Of a stretch of 64,000 bases of DNA, positions 1 to 9,590 are shown piece by piece; the first letter of the stretch is position 1; each line of letters begins with the position of its first letter. The position numbers were made by a program, and so were the translations under genes. Source of the stretch: Citrobacter sedlakii NBRC 105722 (GTDB taxonomy: Bacteria > Pseudomonadota > Gammaproteobacteria > Enterobacterales > Enterobacteriaceae); NCBI RefSeq assembly GCF_000759835.1, contig NZ_BBNB01000002.1, positions 310,001 through 374,000 of the forward strand, given 5' to 3'. Under the pieces are notes generated by a model that worked only from the letters and a program-made list of their open reading frames with translations, searched no databases and was not told the origin of the DNA.

Positions 1-625
1 AATGAACGCCAACCCATTCACCAACGGACACCGCTATCTGATCCAGCAGGCGGCGGCGCAGTGCGACTGGCTGCATCTGTTTCTGGTGAAAGAAGACACC
101 TCGCGCTTTCCTTATGAAGACCGGTTCGATCTGGTGATCAAAGGCTCGGCGGATATCCCGCGTCTCACTGTGCATCGCGGTTCCGAATACATTATTTCCC
201 GCGCCACATTCCCGTGTTACTTCATTAAAGAACAGAGCGTCATTAATCACTGCTATACGGAAATTGACCTGAAAATTTTCCGTCAGCATCTGGCGCCTGC
301 CCTGGGAATCACCCATCGTTTCGTCGGAACGGAACCGTTCTGTACCGTCACCGCCCAGTATAACCACGACATGCGTTTCTGGCTGGAGACGCCCACCCTT
401 CCCGCCCCACCGATTGAACTGGTGGAAATAGAGCGCCTGTGTTACCAGGAGACGCCCATCTCGGCCTCGCTGGTCCGCAAGCTGCTGGTTAAAAAAGATC
501 TCACGGCTATCGCGCCGCTGGTGCCGCCTGCCACGTTGCACTATCTGCAACAAATGGCTGAACGTCCCGCAAACGGTGCGACAGTCCGCCAAAAGACCCC
601 CGCATTAGTAACAGGTGAAAAATGA
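1..625 (+). CDS. citC: [citrate (pro-3S)-lyase] ligase, C-terminal part
   Basis: Adenylates acetate and acetylates the thiol of the citrate lyase prosthetic group, switching the lyase on in the cytoplasm. Only the last 207 residues are visible; the frame is open to the left edge, and since the family is about 350 residues roughly 145 are outside. The visible part opens in the nucleotidyltransferase domain: the TNGH motif (residues 7-10 of this fragment) and the downstream [10 protein letters not shown] segment are the ATP-binding signatures of the cytidylyltransferase-like fold. The stop TGA (623-625) overlaps the citD start in ATGA, so translation is coupled. First visible gene of citCDEFXGT. 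Confidence 0.95.
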   Translation, partial: MNANPFTNGHRYLIQQAAAQCDWLHLFLVKEDTSRFPYEDRFDLVIKGSADIPRLTVHRGSEYIISRATFPCYFIKEQSVINHCYTEIDLKIFRQHLAPALGITHRFVGTEPFCTVTAQYNHDMRFWLETPTLPAPPIELVEIERLCYQETPISASLVRKLLVKKDLTAIAPLVPPATLHYLQQMAERPANGATVRQKTPALVTGEK

Positions 626-918
626 AAATAAACCAGGCTGCCGTCGCAGGCACACTTGAGTCGGGTGATGTGATGATCCGCATCGCCCCTCTCGATACGC
701 AGGAGATTGACCTGCAAATCAATAGCAGCGTTGAGAAACAGTTTGGCGAGGCCATTCGCGCCACCATTCTGGCGGTTCTTGCGCAATATGACGTACGCGG
801 CGTGCAAGTGAATGTCGATGATAAAGGCGCGCTGGACTGTATTTTACGCGCACGACTGGAAGCGTTACTGGCTCGCGCCAGCGGCATCCCGGCCCTGCCA
901 TGGGAGGATCGCCAATGA
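622..918 (+). CDS. citD: citrate lyase acyl carrier protein (gamma subunit)
   Basis: A 98-residue acyl carrier protein of the citrate lyase complex. It carries 2'-(5''-phosphoribosyl)-3'-dephospho-CoA, onto which acetyl and citryl groups are loaded. The attachment serine is visible as Ser14 in [10 protein letters not shown]. Length equals the E. coli protein. It is coupled at both ends: the start overlaps the citC stop and its TGA (916-918) overlaps the citE ATG (915-917). CitX and CitG, encoded downstream, attach and make its prosthetic group. Confidence 0.96.
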   Translation: MKINQAAVAGTLESGDVMIRIAPLDTQEIDLQINSSVEKQFGEAIRATILAVLAQYDVRGVQVNVDDKGALDCILRARLEALLARASGIPALPWEDRQ

Positions 919-1823
919 TTTCCGCGTCTTTACAACAACGTAAAACCCGCACGCGCCGCAGCATGCTGTTTGTTCCGGGCGCCAACGCCGCCATGGTCAG
1001 CAACGCCTTTATTTACCCCGCCGATGCGCTGATGTTCGACCTGGAAGATTCCGTTGCGCTGCGTGAGAAAGACACGGCTCGTCGCATGGTTTACCACGCG
1101 CTGCAGCATCCTCTGTATCGCGATGTAGAGACCATCGTGCGTGTCAACGCGCTGGACTCCGAGTTTGGCGTCAACGATCTGGAGGCTGTCGTTCGCGGCG
1201 GCGCTGACGTGGTTCGTTTGCCGAAAACCGACACGGCGCAGGACGTTATTGATATTGAAAACGAAATCCTGCGCATTGAAAAAGCCTGCGGCCGCGAACC
1301 AGGCAGCACCGGCCTGCTGGCGGCCATTGAGTCACCGCTGGGCATTACCCGCGCGGTAGAGATCGCCCACGCCTCTGAACGCCTAATCGGTATCGCCCTG
1401 GGCGCGGAAGACTATGTGCGCAACCTGCGCACCGAGCGCTCGCCGGAAGGCACCGAACTGCTGTTCGCCCGCTGCGCTATTTTGCAGGCCGCACGTTCCG
1501 CCGGTATCCAGGCGTTCGACACCGTGTATTCCGATGCCAACAACGAAGCGGGTTTTCTGCATGAAGCCGCGCACATCAAACAGTTGGGCTTTGACGGCAA
1601 ATCGCTGATCAACCCACGCCAGATTGAACTGCTGCATAACCTGTACGCCCCGACGCAAAAAGAGGTCAACCATGCGCGTCTGGTCGTGGAAGCCGCTGAA
1701 GCCGCCGCCCGCGAGGGACTTGGGGTGGTCTCTCTGAACGGCAAGATGGTCGACAGCCCGGTGATCGAGCGCGCGCGTCTGGTGCTCTCCCGCGCAGAAC
1801 TTTCCGGCATCCGCGAAGAATAA
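915..1823 (+). CDS. citE: citrate lyase beta subunit (citryl-ACP lyase)
   Basis: Cleaves citryl-ACP to oxaloacetate and acetyl-ACP in citrate fermentation; HpcH/HpaI aldolase superfamily with a TIM-barrel fold. Start chosen at ATG 915 ([10 protein letters not shown]), giving 302 residues as in E. coli, with GGAGG at 903-907 in front; an in-frame upstream GTG/ATG-like start at 900 would add five residues and lacks support. Conserved acidic metal-binding segments are present (MFDLEDSV near residue 42, AAIESPLGI near 140, LGAEDY near 163). Nearly identical in character to E. coli CitE. Confidence 0.96.
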   Translation: MISASLQQRKTRTRRSMLFVPGANAAMVSNAFIYPADALMFDLEDSVALREKDTARRMVYHALQHPLYRDVETIVRVNALDSEFGVNDLEAVVRGGADVVRLPKTDTAQDVIDIENEILRIEKACGREPGSTGLLAAIESPLGITRAVEIAHASERLIGIALGAEDYVRNLRTERSPEGTELLFARCAILQAARSAGIQAFDTVYSDANNEAGFLHEAAHIKQLGFDGKSLINPRQIELLHNLYAPTQKEVNHARLVVEAAEAAAREGLGVVSLNGKMVDSPVIERARLVLSRAELSGIREE

Positions 1824-1833
1824 GGCAAAAATA

Positions 1834-3366
1834 ATGACCCAGAAAAACGAACAGTCTCAACGACAGGAACGGGTAACGGCCTGGAGCCGCCGCGCTGAAA
1901 GCAACCTGTCCAGCTATAAAAACGCGTCCAAACAGAACCTGCAGGCGCAGAAACCGCGCAACCAAAAGCTGTGCGCAAACCTGGAAGAAGCCATCCGCCG
2001 TTCCGGTTTACAGGACGGGATGACCATCTCCTTCCACCATGCGTTTCGCGGCGGCGATCTGACCATTAACCTGGTGATGGACACTATCGCCAGCATGGGC
2101 TTTAAAAACCTGACCCTGGCCTCCAGCTCCCTGAGCGACTGCCACGCGCCGCTGGTTGACCATATTCGTAAAGGCGTGGTCAGCCGCATCTATACTTCCG
2201 GCCTGCGCGGGCCGCTGGCGGAAGAGATCTCGCGTGGCCTGCTGGCCGAGCCTGTGCAGATCCACTCCCACGGCGGGCGCGTCAATCTGGTGCAAAGCGG
2301 CGAGCTGAATATTGACGTCGCTTTTCTCGGCGTGCCGTCCTGCGACCCGTTTGGTAATGCCAACGGCTATACCGGGAAAGCCTGCTGTGGTTCGCTCGGC
2401 TATGCCCGGGTCGACGCCGAAAGCGCCAATCAGGTGGTGCTGTTGACGGAACAACTGCTGCCGTATCCGCATAATCCGGCCAGCATCGCCCAGGATCAGG
2501 TCGATCTTATCGTTCAGATCGATCAGGTCGGCGATGCCGATAAAATCGGCGCAGACGCCACCCGTATGACCACCAACCCCCGCGAGCTGCTTATTGCCCG
2601 CAGCGCGGCGGACGTGATTGTTAACTCCGGCTACTTCAAAGAAGGTTTCTCGCTGCAAACCGGCACCGGCGGCGCGTCGCTGGCGGTCACCCGCTTCCTT
2701 GAAGACAAAATGCGCAGCCGCAACATTTGTGCGGACTTTGCGTTGGGCGGCATCACCGCCACCATCGTCGACCTGCATGAAAAGGGGCTGATTCGCAAAC
2801 TGTTAGACGTTCAGAGCTTCGATCGCAACGCCGCTCAGTCGCTGGCGCGCAACCCGAACCACATCGAAATCAGCGCGAACCAGTACGCAAACTGGGGTTC
2901 CAAAGGCGCCTCCGTTGACCGCCTGGACGTGGTGGTGCTGAGCGCGCTGGAAGTGGACACCCAGTTTAACGTCAACGTGCTGACCGGCTCCGACGGCGTG
3001 ATTCGCGGCGCGTCCGGCGGTCACTGCGACACCGCGGTCGCTGCTGCGCTGTCCATCATCGTCGCGCCGCTGGTACGCGGTCGCATTCCCACGCTGGTCG
3101 ATAACGTGCTGACCTGCGTCACCCCGGGCTCCAGCGTCGACATTCTGGTGACCGACCACGGCATTGCCGTTAACCCGGCACGACCGGAACTGGCGGAACG
3201 CCTGAAAGAAGCCGGTATGAAAGTGGTGCCGATCGCGTGGCTGCGCGAGCGCGCGCAACAGCTCACTGGCGAACCGCGTCCCATCGCGTTCACTGACCGC
3301 GTGATCGCCGTGGTGCGTTATCGCGACGGTTCCGTGATTGACGTTGTTCATCAGGTGAAGGAATAA
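1834..3366 (+). CDS. citF: citrate lyase alpha subunit (citrate:acetyl-ACP transferase)
   Basis: 510 residues, the usual length. It exchanges the acetyl group on CitD for citrate, forming citryl-ACP and free acetate, a CoA-transferase type reaction. Glycine-rich stretches (TGTGGASLAVTRFL around residue 280, GASGGHCDTA around 392) fit the class I CoA-transferase fold. It follows citE after 10 bases, with a modest ribosome site (AAGG at 1824-1827), and precedes citX by three bases, so it is central in the operon. Confidence 0.96.
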   Translation: MTQKNEQSQRQERVTAWSRRAESNLSSYKNASKQNLQAQKPRNQKLCANLEEAIRRSGLQDGMTISFHHAFRGGDLTINLVMDTIASMGFKNLTLASSSLSDCHAPLVDHIRKGVVSRIYTSGLRGPLAEEISRGLLAEPVQIHSHGGRVNLVQSGELNIDVAFLGVPSCDPFGNANGYTGKACCGSLGYARVDAESANQVVLLTEQLLPYPHNPASIAQDQVDLIVQIDQVGDADKIGADATRMTTNPRELLIARSAADVIVNSGYFKEGFSLQTGTGGASLAVTRFLEDKMRSRNICADFALGGITATIVDLHEKGLIRKLLDVQSFDRNAAQSLARNPNHIEISANQYANWGSKGASVDRLDVVVLSALEVDTQFNVNVLTGSDGVIRGASGGHCDTAVAAALSIIVAPLVRGRIPTLVDNVLTCVTPGSSVDILVTDHGIAVNPARPELAERLKEAGMKVVPIAWLRERAQQLTGEPRPIAFTDRVIAVVRYRDGSVIDVVHQVKE

Positions 3367-3369
3367 GCC

Positions 3370-3921
3370 ATGCACCTGCTTCCTGAACAGGCCACCCGCC
3401 ACGCGGTTTCTATTCCCGAGCTGCTCGCCAGCCGGGATGAGAGACAGGCAAGGCAACACGCCTGGCTTAAGCGCCATCCCATTCCACTGGTCTCCTTTAC
3501 CGTGGTGGCGCCCGGCCCGATCAAAGACAGCGCACTCACCCGTCGCCTCTTTAATCACGGCGTGACTGCCCTGTACGCGCTGGCGGAGACAGCGGGCTGG
3601 TTAATCAGGGAGCAGGCTGCACTGGCCTCTGCAAGCGGGCCGGAAGGCATGATCTCCATAGAAGCGCCGGCCCGTGACATCAAGCTCGCGACGATAGAGC
3701 TTGAACATAACCATCCTCTGGGACGCCTGTGGGACATCGACGTCCTGACGCCCGGAGGCGAAATTCTCTCCCGTCGCCATTTTGCGCTGCCTGCCCGCCG
3801 CTGCCTGCTGTGCGGGCAAAGCGCCGCAGCGTGCGCGCGCGGGAAAACCCATACGCTCTCCGATCTTCTTAACCACATGGAGGCGCTATTACATGCTGCC
3901 GATTCCCGATACGCACGGTGA
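3370..3921 (+). CDS. citX: apo-citrate lyase phosphoribosyl-dephospho-CoA transferase
   Basis: 183 residues. It transfers the prosthetic group precursor, made by CitG, to Ser14 of CitD with release of pyrophosphate. It keeps the conserved ASGPEG and [17 protein letters not shown] segments and a cysteine-containing CLLCG segment near the C terminus. In E. coli citX is likewise a gene separate from citG. The 3' end overlaps citG by 29 bp in another frame, so both are expected on one coupled message. Confidence 0.95.
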   Translation: MHLLPEQATRHAVSIPELLASRDERQARQHAWLKRHPIPLVSFTVVAPGPIKDSALTRRLFNHGVTALYALAETAGWLIREQAALASASGPEGMISIEAPARDIKLATIELEHNHPLGRLWDIDVLTPGGEILSRRHFALPARRCLLCGQSAAACARGKTHTLSDLLNHMEALLHAADSRYAR

Positions 3922-4801
3922 AACCACCGCCCTGCCGCGCACGCTGTTTGACGCTTACGCGCATCTCGCCTGGCGCGCCATGCTGACGGAAGTGAATCTG
4001 TCGCCGAAGCCAGGACTGGTCGATCGCCTGAACTGCGGCGCGCATAAAGATATGGCGCTCGCCGATTTTCATCGTAGCGCGCAGGCCATTCAGGGCTGGC
4101 TGCCGCGTTTTATCGAATACGGCGCCTGCTGCGCACAGCTACCGGCAGACTCGGTGTTAAGCGGGCTGCGTCCATTAGGTATGGCCTGCGAAGCGGATAT
4201 GTTCCGCGCCACCGCAGGGGTCAACACCCACAAGGGCAGCATTTTTTCGCTGGGTTTGCTGTGCGCCGCCATTGGCCGCTTACATCAGCTGCAGCGCCCC
4301 ATTACGCCTGAAACGATCTGCGCCGCCGCCGCGAGCTTTTGCCGGGGCCTGACGACACGCGAACTGCGCAATAACAATCACCAAAAAACCGCAGGCCAGC
4401 GTCTTTATTTCCAGTTGGGCTTAACCGGCGCGCGCGGCGAAGCCGAGGCGGGATACCCCTTAGTGATCCGCCACGCACTGCCGCATTACCGCACCCTGCT
4501 CGCCACGGGACGCGACCCGGAACTGGCGCTGCTCGACACGCTGCTTGTGCTGATCGCGCGCAATGGCGATACCAACGTCGCCTCGCGCGGCGGGGCGGCA
4601 GGTTTGCGTTGGATCCAGCAGCAGGCCACAGCCTTACTGCAAAGCGGCGGCATTCGTAGCGCCGACGATCTCGACCGGCTTCACCAGTTCGATCAGGCGT
4701 GTATTGAACGCAATCTCAGCCCCGGCGGTAGCGCCGATCTGCTGATCGTGACGTGGTTTTTAGCTCAACTTTCTCAGGTTAACCATTTAAACACTTATTA
4801 A
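3893..4801 (+). CDS. citG: 2-(5''-triphosphoribosyl)-3'-dephospho-CoA synthase
   Basis: Makes the citrate lyase prosthetic group precursor from ATP and dephospho-CoA, releasing adenine. Start ATG 3893 ([10 protein letters not shown]) gives 302 residues, close to the E. coli enzyme, with GGAGG at 3879-3883; the open frame reaches back to 3782 but that part is citX read out of frame. Family hallmarks: [10 protein letters not shown] near residue 40, TAGVNTHKG near 110, and [10 protein letters not shown] near 225. The N-terminal 20 residues are the only poorly conserved part. Confidence 0.94.
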   Translation: MLPIPDTHGETTALPRTLFDAYAHLAWRAMLTEVNLSPKPGLVDRLNCGAHKDMALADFHRSAQAIQGWLPRFIEYGACCAQLPADSVLSGLRPLGMACEADMFRATAGVNTHKGSIFSLGLLCAAIGRLHQLQRPITPETICAAAASFCRGLTTRELRNNNHQKTAGQRLYFQLGLTGARGEAEAGYPLVIRHALPHYRTLLATGRDPELALLDTLLVLIARNGDTNVASRGGAAGLRWIQQQATALLQSGGIRSADDLDRLHQFDQACIERNLSPGGSADLLIVTWFLAQLSQVNHLNTY

Positions 4802-4825
4802 AATTTCCTTTTCGGAGAAGCACTT

Positions 4826-6289
4826 ATGTCTTTATCTAAAGATAATATATGGAAATTATTGGCGCCTCTAATCGTCATGGGCGTCATGTTTCTTATCCCT
4901 GTTCCGGACGGTATGCCCCCTCAGGCATGGCACTACTTCGCCGTCTTCGTGGCGATGATTGTCGGGATGATCCTGGAGCCTATTCCGGCTACCGCGATCA
5001 GCTTTATTGCCGTCACCATCTGCGTCATTGGCAGCCATTACCTGCTGTTTGATGCCACAGAACTGGCCGATCCTTCCTTTAACGCCGGCAAACAGGCGCT
5101 GAAATGGGGGCTGGCGGGCTTCTCCAGTACCACCGTCTGGCTGGTGTTCGGCGCGTTTATCTTCGCGCTGGGCTACGAAGTGACCGGCCTCGGTCGCCGA
5201 ATCGCGCTGTTCCTGGTGAAGTTCATGGGTAAACGCACCCTGACTCTGGGCTATGCAATTGTCATCATCGACATCCTGCTGGCGCCGTTTACGCCGTCCA
5301 ATACCGCCCGTACCGGCGGCACCGTGTTCCCGGTGATCAAAAACCTGCCACCGCTGTTTAAATCGTTCCCGAACGATCCGTCAGCGCGTCGTATTGGCGG
5401 CTATTTGATGTGGATGATGGTGATCAGTACCAGCCTGAGCTCCTCTATGTTTGTCACCGGCGCGGCGCCAAACGTGCTGGGTCTGGAGTTCGTGAGTAAA
5501 ATCGCGGGCGTGCAGATCAGCTGGTTGCAGTGGTTCCTCGGCTTCCTGCCAGTCGGCATCATTTTACTGATCGTTGCGCCATGGCTCTCTTACGTTCTGT
5601 ACAAGCCGGAAGTGACGCACAGTGCGGAAGTTGCTGCCTGGGCGGGCGATGAACTGAAAACCATGGGCCGTCTGACCCGCAAAGAGTGGACGCTGATCGG
5701 CCTGGTTCTGCTGAGCTTAGGCCTGTGGGTGTTTGGCGGTGAACTGATTGACGCCACCGCGGTCGGTCTGCTGGCGGTATCGCTGATGCTGGCGCTGCAC
5801 GTAGTGCCGTGGAAAGATATCACCAAATATAATAGCGCGTGGAACACCCTGGTTAACCTCGCCACCCTGGTGGTGATGGCAAACGGCCTGACCCGCTCTG
5901 GCTTCATCGACTGGTTTGCTAACACCATGAGCGCGCATCTGGAAGGCTTCTCGCCTAATGCGACAGTCATTGTGCTGGTACTGGTGTTCTATTTTGCTCA
6001 CTACCTGTTTGCCAGCCTGTCGGCGCACACTGCCACCATGCTGCCCGTGATCCTGGCGATTGGTAAAGGCATTCCGGGCGTTCCTATGGAGCAGTTGTGT
6101 CTTCTGCTGGTGCTGTCCATCGGTATCATGGGCTGCCTGACCCCGTATGCTACGGGCCCTGGCGTCATCATCTACGGCTGTGGCTACGTGAAATCTAAAG
6201 ATTACTGGCGTCTTGGCGCAATCTTCGGGGTGATTTACATCGCGATGCTGCTGCTGGTTGGCTGGCCGATACTGGCTATGTGGAACTGA
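4826..6289 (+). CDS. citT: citrate:succinate antiporter
   Basis: 487 residues, an inner-membrane DASS-family transporter with about a dozen hydrophobic segments. It brings citrate in against the succinate that citrate fermentation produces, so it supplies the lyase encoded upstream. The conserved SNTARTGGT segment (near residue 157) and the matching C-terminal YATGPGVIIYG segment are the substrate-binding repeats of this family. Start has TTCGGAGAAGC ahead (GGAG at 4814-4817). Last gene of the operon, followed by a terminator. Confidence 0.96.
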   Translation: MSLSKDNIWKLLAPLIVMGVMFLIPVPDGMPPQAWHYFAVFVAMIVGMILEPIPATAISFIAVTICVIGSHYLLFDATELADPSFNAGKQALKWGLAGFSSTTVWLVFGAFIFALGYEVTGLGRRIALFLVKFMGKRTLTLGYAIVIIDILLAPFTPSNTARTGGTVFPVIKNLPPLFKSFPNDPSARRIGGYLMWMMVISTSLSSSMFVTGAAPNVLGLEFVSKIAGVQISWLQWFLGFLPVGIILLIVAPWLSYVLYKPEVTHSAEVAAWAGDELKTMGRLTRKEWTLIGLVLLSLGLWVFGGELIDATAVGLLAVSLMLALHVVPWKDITKYNSAWNTLVNLATLVVMANGLTRSGFIDWFANTMSAHLEGFSPNATVIVLVLVFYFAHYLFASLSAHTATMLPVILAIGKGIPGVPMEQLCLLLVLSIGIMGCLTPYATGPGVIIYGCGYVKSKDYWRLGAIFGVIYIAMLLLVGWPILAMWN

Positions 6290-6322
6290 TTTTTCCACGC
6301 GAGAAAACGGAATAACCCCACC

Positions 6323-6356
6323 GCCCGCCCGGTAATCATACCCGGCGGGCTTTTTT
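6323..6356 (+). terminator. intrinsic terminator after citT
   Basis: Stem 6323-6334 pairs with 6339-6350 (12 bp, one mismatch, very GC-rich), tetraloop ATCA, followed by six T residues (6351-6356). Closes the cit operon 33 bp after the citT stop. Confidence 0.9.
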
Positions 6357-6404
6357 ATGGTTAAATAGAGACTATTCAGTTTTTATATAAGTCCCACGCT
6401 CACC

Positions 6405-7211
6405 ATGAAACCAATCTGGCAAAAATCTGTTCTTCTGGCTGCAACCCTGCTTCCTTTTTCATCGGCGTTCGCCGAACCGCTTCAGGCAAAACAGTATGGC
6501 GATTTTGATCGCTACGTGCTGGCGCTCTCCTGGCAAACCGGATTTTGCCAGAGCCAGCATGAGCGCAACCGCCATGAACCTGACGAGTGCCGCCTGCAAA
6601 AAGAGACCGCCAATAAGGCTGATTTCCTGACGGTACACGGTTTATGGCCAGGGTTGCCGAAGTCCGTGGCCTCGCGCGGGGTGGATGAACGGCGCTGGAT
6701 GCGGTTTGGCTGCGCCACGCGTCCAATCCCTAACCTGCCGGAAGCGCGCGCCAGCCGCAAATGCGCGGCGCCGGAAACCGGCCTGTCGCTGGAAAGCGCC
6801 GCCAAACTGAGCGAAGTGATGCCGGGCGCCGGTGGACGCTCCTGCCTTGAGCGCTACGAGTACGCCAAACACGGCGCCTGCTTCGGCTTTGATCCGGATG
6901 CTTACTTCGGCACAATGGTGCGTCTGAATAAAGAGATCAAAAGCAGCGAGCTGGGAACCTTCCTCGCCGACCATTATGGTCAACGTGTCAGCCGCAGCGC
7001 GTTCGACGCGGCGTTTGCCAGACGCTGGGGTAAAGAAAATAGCAAAGCAGTGAAGCTAAGCTGTCAGGGTAATCCTGCGTATTTAACCGAAATCCAGTTT
7101 TCACTGAAAGCCAGTGCCATCAACGCGCCGCTGACGGCAGACTCTTTCGCCCCGCAACCGCATCCGGGAAACTGCGGCAAAGACTTTATTCTCGACAAGG
7201 TGGGGTATTAG
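6405..7211 (+). CDS. rna: ribonuclease I, periplasmic (T2 family)
   Basis: Broad-specificity endoribonuclease that degrades RNA in the periplasm through 2',3'-cyclic phosphate intermediates. 268 residues, same as E. coli. Signal peptide of 23 residues ending AFA. Both T2 catalytic motifs are intact: FLTVHGLWPG (His78) and YAKHGACF (Lys155, His156). Eight or more cysteines fit the disulfide-rich periplasmic fold. Own transcription unit, set off from citT by a terminator. Confidence 0.96.
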   Translation: MKPIWQKSVLLAATLLPFSSAFAEPLQAKQYGDFDRYVLALSWQTGFCQSQHERNRHEPDECRLQKETANKADFLTVHGLWPGLPKSVASRGVDERRWMRFGCATRPIPNLPEARASRKCAAPETGLSLESAAKLSEVMPGAGGRSCLERYEYAKHGACFGFDPDAYFGTMVRLNKEIKSSELGTFLADHYGQRVSRSAFDAAFARRWGKENSKAVKLSCQGNPAYLTEIQFSLKASAINAPLTADSFAPQPHPGNCGKDFILDKVGY

Positions 7212-7255
7212 CCGAGAATTCCGTGAAGCCGTAAGCAACCAGGTAATTGCCTGAA

Positions 7256-7271
7256 TGTGAGCTAAATCACT
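7256..7271. promoter_or_regulatory. candidate CRP-cAMP site upstream of rnk
   Basis: TGTGA (7256-7260), six bases, TCACT (7267-7271): nine of ten core positions match the CRP consensus TGTGA-N6-TCACA. It lies between rna and rnk, about 125 bp before the rnk start. Assignment to rnk is inference. Confidence 0.5.
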
Positions 7272-7300
7272 TCAAAGTGCACGGAAGTCTCAGTATCATC

Positions 7301-7344
7301 AGGAGAGTTAAACCCTCGCCGCCAGACGGTGAGGGTTTTCTTTT
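7301..7344 (+). ncRNA. rnk 5' leader hairpin (possible rnk leader RNA)
   Basis: Perfect or G-U paired 11-bp stem, 7311-7321 with 7327-7337, pentaloop CCAGA, followed by TTTTCTTTT. It looks like an intrinsic terminator, yet it sits downstream of the likely promoter region and 50 bp before the rnk start, so it may be an attenuator in the rnk leader. Structured leaders upstream of rnk are described in gammaproteobacteria (Rfam rnk leader and rnk pseudoknot); identity with those is not verified here. Confidence 0.5.
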
Positions 7345-7393
7345 GGGAATCTATACCTGCGGCAAAACGCAGTACTGACGACATGGAGTAAAA

Positions 7394-7804
7394 ATGTCCA
7401 GACCAACTATCATCATTAACGACCTTGACGCAGAACGCATCGATCGCCTGCTGGAGCAGCCCGCGTATGCTGACTTACCCATTGCTGACGCGTTAAATGC
7501 CGAGCTGGATCGTGCCCAGATGTGTTCGCCAGAAACTATGCCGCCTGACGTCGTCACCATGAACAGTCGGGTGAAATTCCGCGATCTGAGCAATGGCGAA
7601 ATTCGCGTGCGCACGCTGGTTTATCCTGCGGCAATGACCGACAGTAATACCCAGCTTTCGGTGATGGCGCCGGTGGGCGCGGCGCTGCTTGGCCTGCGCG
7701 TCGGCGACAGCATTCACTGGAAACTGCCGGGCGGCGCCTCCACGCACCTTGAAGTGCTCGAACTGGAATACCAGCCAGAAGCCGCAGGCGACTATTTGCG
7801 TTAA
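7394..7804 (+). CDS. rnk: nucleoside diphosphate kinase regulator (GreA/GreB-like)
   Basis: 136 residues, as in E. coli. Rnk binds RNA polymerase near the secondary channel; it has a short N-terminal coiled coil and a C-terminal FKBP-like domain related to the GreA C-terminal domain. The C-terminal part shows the GreA-type signature ([25 protein letters not shown]). The N terminus ([16 protein letters not shown]) is almost identical to E. coli. Transcribed alone; a structured leader precedes it. Confidence 0.95.
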   Translation: MSRPTIIINDLDAERIDRLLEQPAYADLPIADALNAELDRAQMCSPETMPPDVVTMNSRVKFRDLSNGEIRVRTLVYPAAMTDSNTQLSVMAPVGAALLGLRVGDSIHWKLPGGASTHLEVLELEYQPEAAGDYLR

Positions 7805-7839
7805 TCCCTCATCTGCATAAGCGATTTTCCGCTTTACCC

Positions 7840-7864
7840 AGAGGATGCCCTGCATCCTCTTTCC
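7840..7864 (+). terminator. weak terminator-like hairpin after rnk
   Basis: Perfect 8-bp stem AGAGGATG (7840-7847) / CATCCTCT (7853-7860), loop CCCTG, followed by only a short T run. Lies 36 bp after the rnk stop. Confidence 0.5.
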
Positions 7865-8034
7865 GAAAATCATCCCTTCTTCCTGGTTCATCCTTTCACC
7901 GCCCGATCCATACTTAGAGCCGGTTTCAGTCGGCGTCTTTATCGCCGCCAGTTTGCGCACTGCCCGGTTCCAAAGGGCAAATGAAATAGCCTGACAGGAC
8001 AGGCTATTAATCGGTTTCACCGGCAGGTACAGTC

Positions 8035-8124
8035 ATGAACGAGACTTTTGCGATACTGCTGGGGTTTTTCGTGATGGCGGCAATCGTCATCGCAGCAGTC
8101 CTGTATCTGGAAAAGCGCTGGTAA
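8035..8124 (+). CDS. 29-residue single-span membrane peptide
   Basis: ATG at 8035 opens a 29-codon frame encoding MNETFAILLGFF followed by a continuous hydrophobic stretch (residues 4-24) and a basic tail, LEKRW. This is the profile of enterobacterial small inner-membrane proteins: short periplasmic or cytosolic N terminus, one helix, positive tail. A purine-rich GGCAGG at 8022-8027 is suitably placed. It faces ybdR, with the two stops three bases apart. Upstream is a perfect 7-bp hairpin (7987-7993 with 8000-8006). Function unknown; I do not recognise a named homologue. Confidence 0.55.
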   Translation: MNETFAILLGFFVMAAIVIAAVLYLEKRW

Positions 8125-8127
8125 GGG

Positions 8128-9366
8128 TCAGATAACGCCGCCTGGCATCGCATTCACCAGCCCTTTCACCGTTTTCTGCGCCGACTCTGCACTTTGCGCG
8201 CCCGGCACCAGGATGACTTTTCGGCACTCTTCCTGACGTTTTTCGAAGATCTCATACCCGCGAGCTGCGTCTTCAAACGGCATATAGTGAGTGACGATTT
8301 CTTCCGGCTTAAGCAGTCCTTTTTCCACTAAGGGCAGCAGCTCGCCCAGCCAGGCATGGACGTGAGTTTGCCCCATTTTAAAGCTCAGCCCTTTATCAAA
8401 CGCATCGCCAAACAAGAAGCCGTGGATGAATCCGGCGTAAACGCCCGGCACGCTGACAATCCCGCCACGCCTTACCGCAGCAATACACTGGCGCAATGCT
8501 TTTCCGCTGCTGCCCTCGAGCTTCAGGTTGGTCAGCAGCGTTTCCGTGGTGCTGCCTTTGGCTTCAAACCCCACGGCGTCAATCACCGCATCCACGCCGC
8601 GATGCCCCGCGGTTTGCTCAATAATCAGCTCCGCCGCATCGTTATGATCGTCAAAATTAATCGGGATCGCGCCGTAACGCGCTTCGGCGAAACGCAGTCG
8701 GTAGGGATGATGATCGACGATAAAAATTTGCTCAGCGCCCAGCAGCCGCGCACAGGCGATGGTCAGTAGCCCGACGGGGCCAGCGCCAAAGACCGCCACG
8801 CTCGAGCCTTTCTGGATTTGCGCATTCTTCGCCGCCTGCCAGGCGGTAGGCAGGATATCCGACAGAAACAGCGCTTTGTCGTCAGACAGCAAAGGCGGAA
8901 CCTTAAACGGCCCGACGTTGCCTTTCGGTACGCGAACATACTCCGCCTGTCCGCCCGGCACGCCGCCGTAAAGGTGGCTGTAGCCAAACAGCGCGGCCGG
9001 CGGCGGGATCTGTTTTTTATTCAGCGCCGCGCCCTTGCCGGCGTTGGTGTTTTCACAGGCGGCATATTGCTGCAAACGGCAAAAAAAACAGTCGCCGCAG
9101 GCGATCACAAAAGGGATCACGACCCGTTCGCCCTTCTTCAGGGTCTTTACGTCGCGACCGGTCTCAACCACTTCTCCCATGAACTCATGGCCAAAAATAT
9201 CGCCATGCTTAACCTGAGGTATCTTCCCGCGATACAGGTGGAGATCGGAACCGCAGATGGCGGTCGCGGTAATTCGCAGGATGATATCGTCAGGTTGCTC
9301 AATAATGGGATCGGGAACATTTTCAACCTGAACATGATGCGGACCGTGGTACGTCAGTGCTTTCAT
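8128..9366 (-). CDS. ybdR: zinc-dependent alcohol dehydrogenase-like protein
   Basis: 412 residues, MDR/formaldehyde-dehydrogenase-like family, length and sequence like E. coli YbdR. The catalytic zinc ligand context is present ([10 protein letters not shown] near residue 38, [10 protein letters not shown] near 59), the structural zinc cysteines lie in the [15 protein letters not shown] segment (near 90-105), and the Rossmann motif is GAGPVGLL (near 195). Substrate is not established. Divergent from uspG; SD-like AGG precedes the start at 9366. Confidence 0.93.
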   Translation of the reverse strand: MKALTYHGPHHVQVENVPDPIIEQPDDIILRITATAICGSDLHLYRGKIPQVKHGDIFGHEFMGEVVETGRDVKTLKKGERVVIPFVIACGDCFFCRLQQYAACENTNAGKGAALNKKQIPPPAALFGYSHLYGGVPGGQAEYVRVPKGNVGPFKVPPLLSDDKALFLSDILPTAWQAAKNAQIQKGSSVAVFGAGPVGLLTIACARLLGAEQIFIVDHHPYRLRFAEARYGAIPINFDDHNDAAELIIEQTAGHRGVDAVIDAVGFEAKGSTTETLLTNLKLEGSSGKALRQCIAAVRRGGIVSVPGVYAGFIHGFLFGDAFDKGLSFKMGQTHVHAWLGELLPLVEKGLLKPEEIVTHYMPFEDAARGYEIFEKRQEECRKVILVPGAQSAESAQKTVKGLVNAMPGGVI

Positions 9367-9590
9367 ATAACCTCCGGTACAGGGTTTTAAAATCGGCGCA
9401 TCTCTAAAGGGTAGCCATCAGCGGGGAAAAGCCGTCACGCAGCGCGCCTTTGGGATTATTCCTGGCTGCACGCGCGGGGCATTTTCGCTAAAGAAACAGG
9501 ACGAAGTGAAAAAGTGCCAGACAAAGAGCAGAAAGAAATATTATTATATGCTTGAATGATTTGAGTATTCATTAACAGGGAGAAACGGGT

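Noticed and set aside
2008-2778. 256-codon frame opposite citF
   Set aside because: Lies wholly within conserved citF, with no domain resemblance or start signals.
6390-7393. tRNA or rRNA genes, CRISPR arrays or insertion sequences anywhere in the window
   Set aside because: No cloverleaf, rRNA segment, regularly spaced repeat array or transposase frame was seen; all large frames are accounted for by chromosomal genes.
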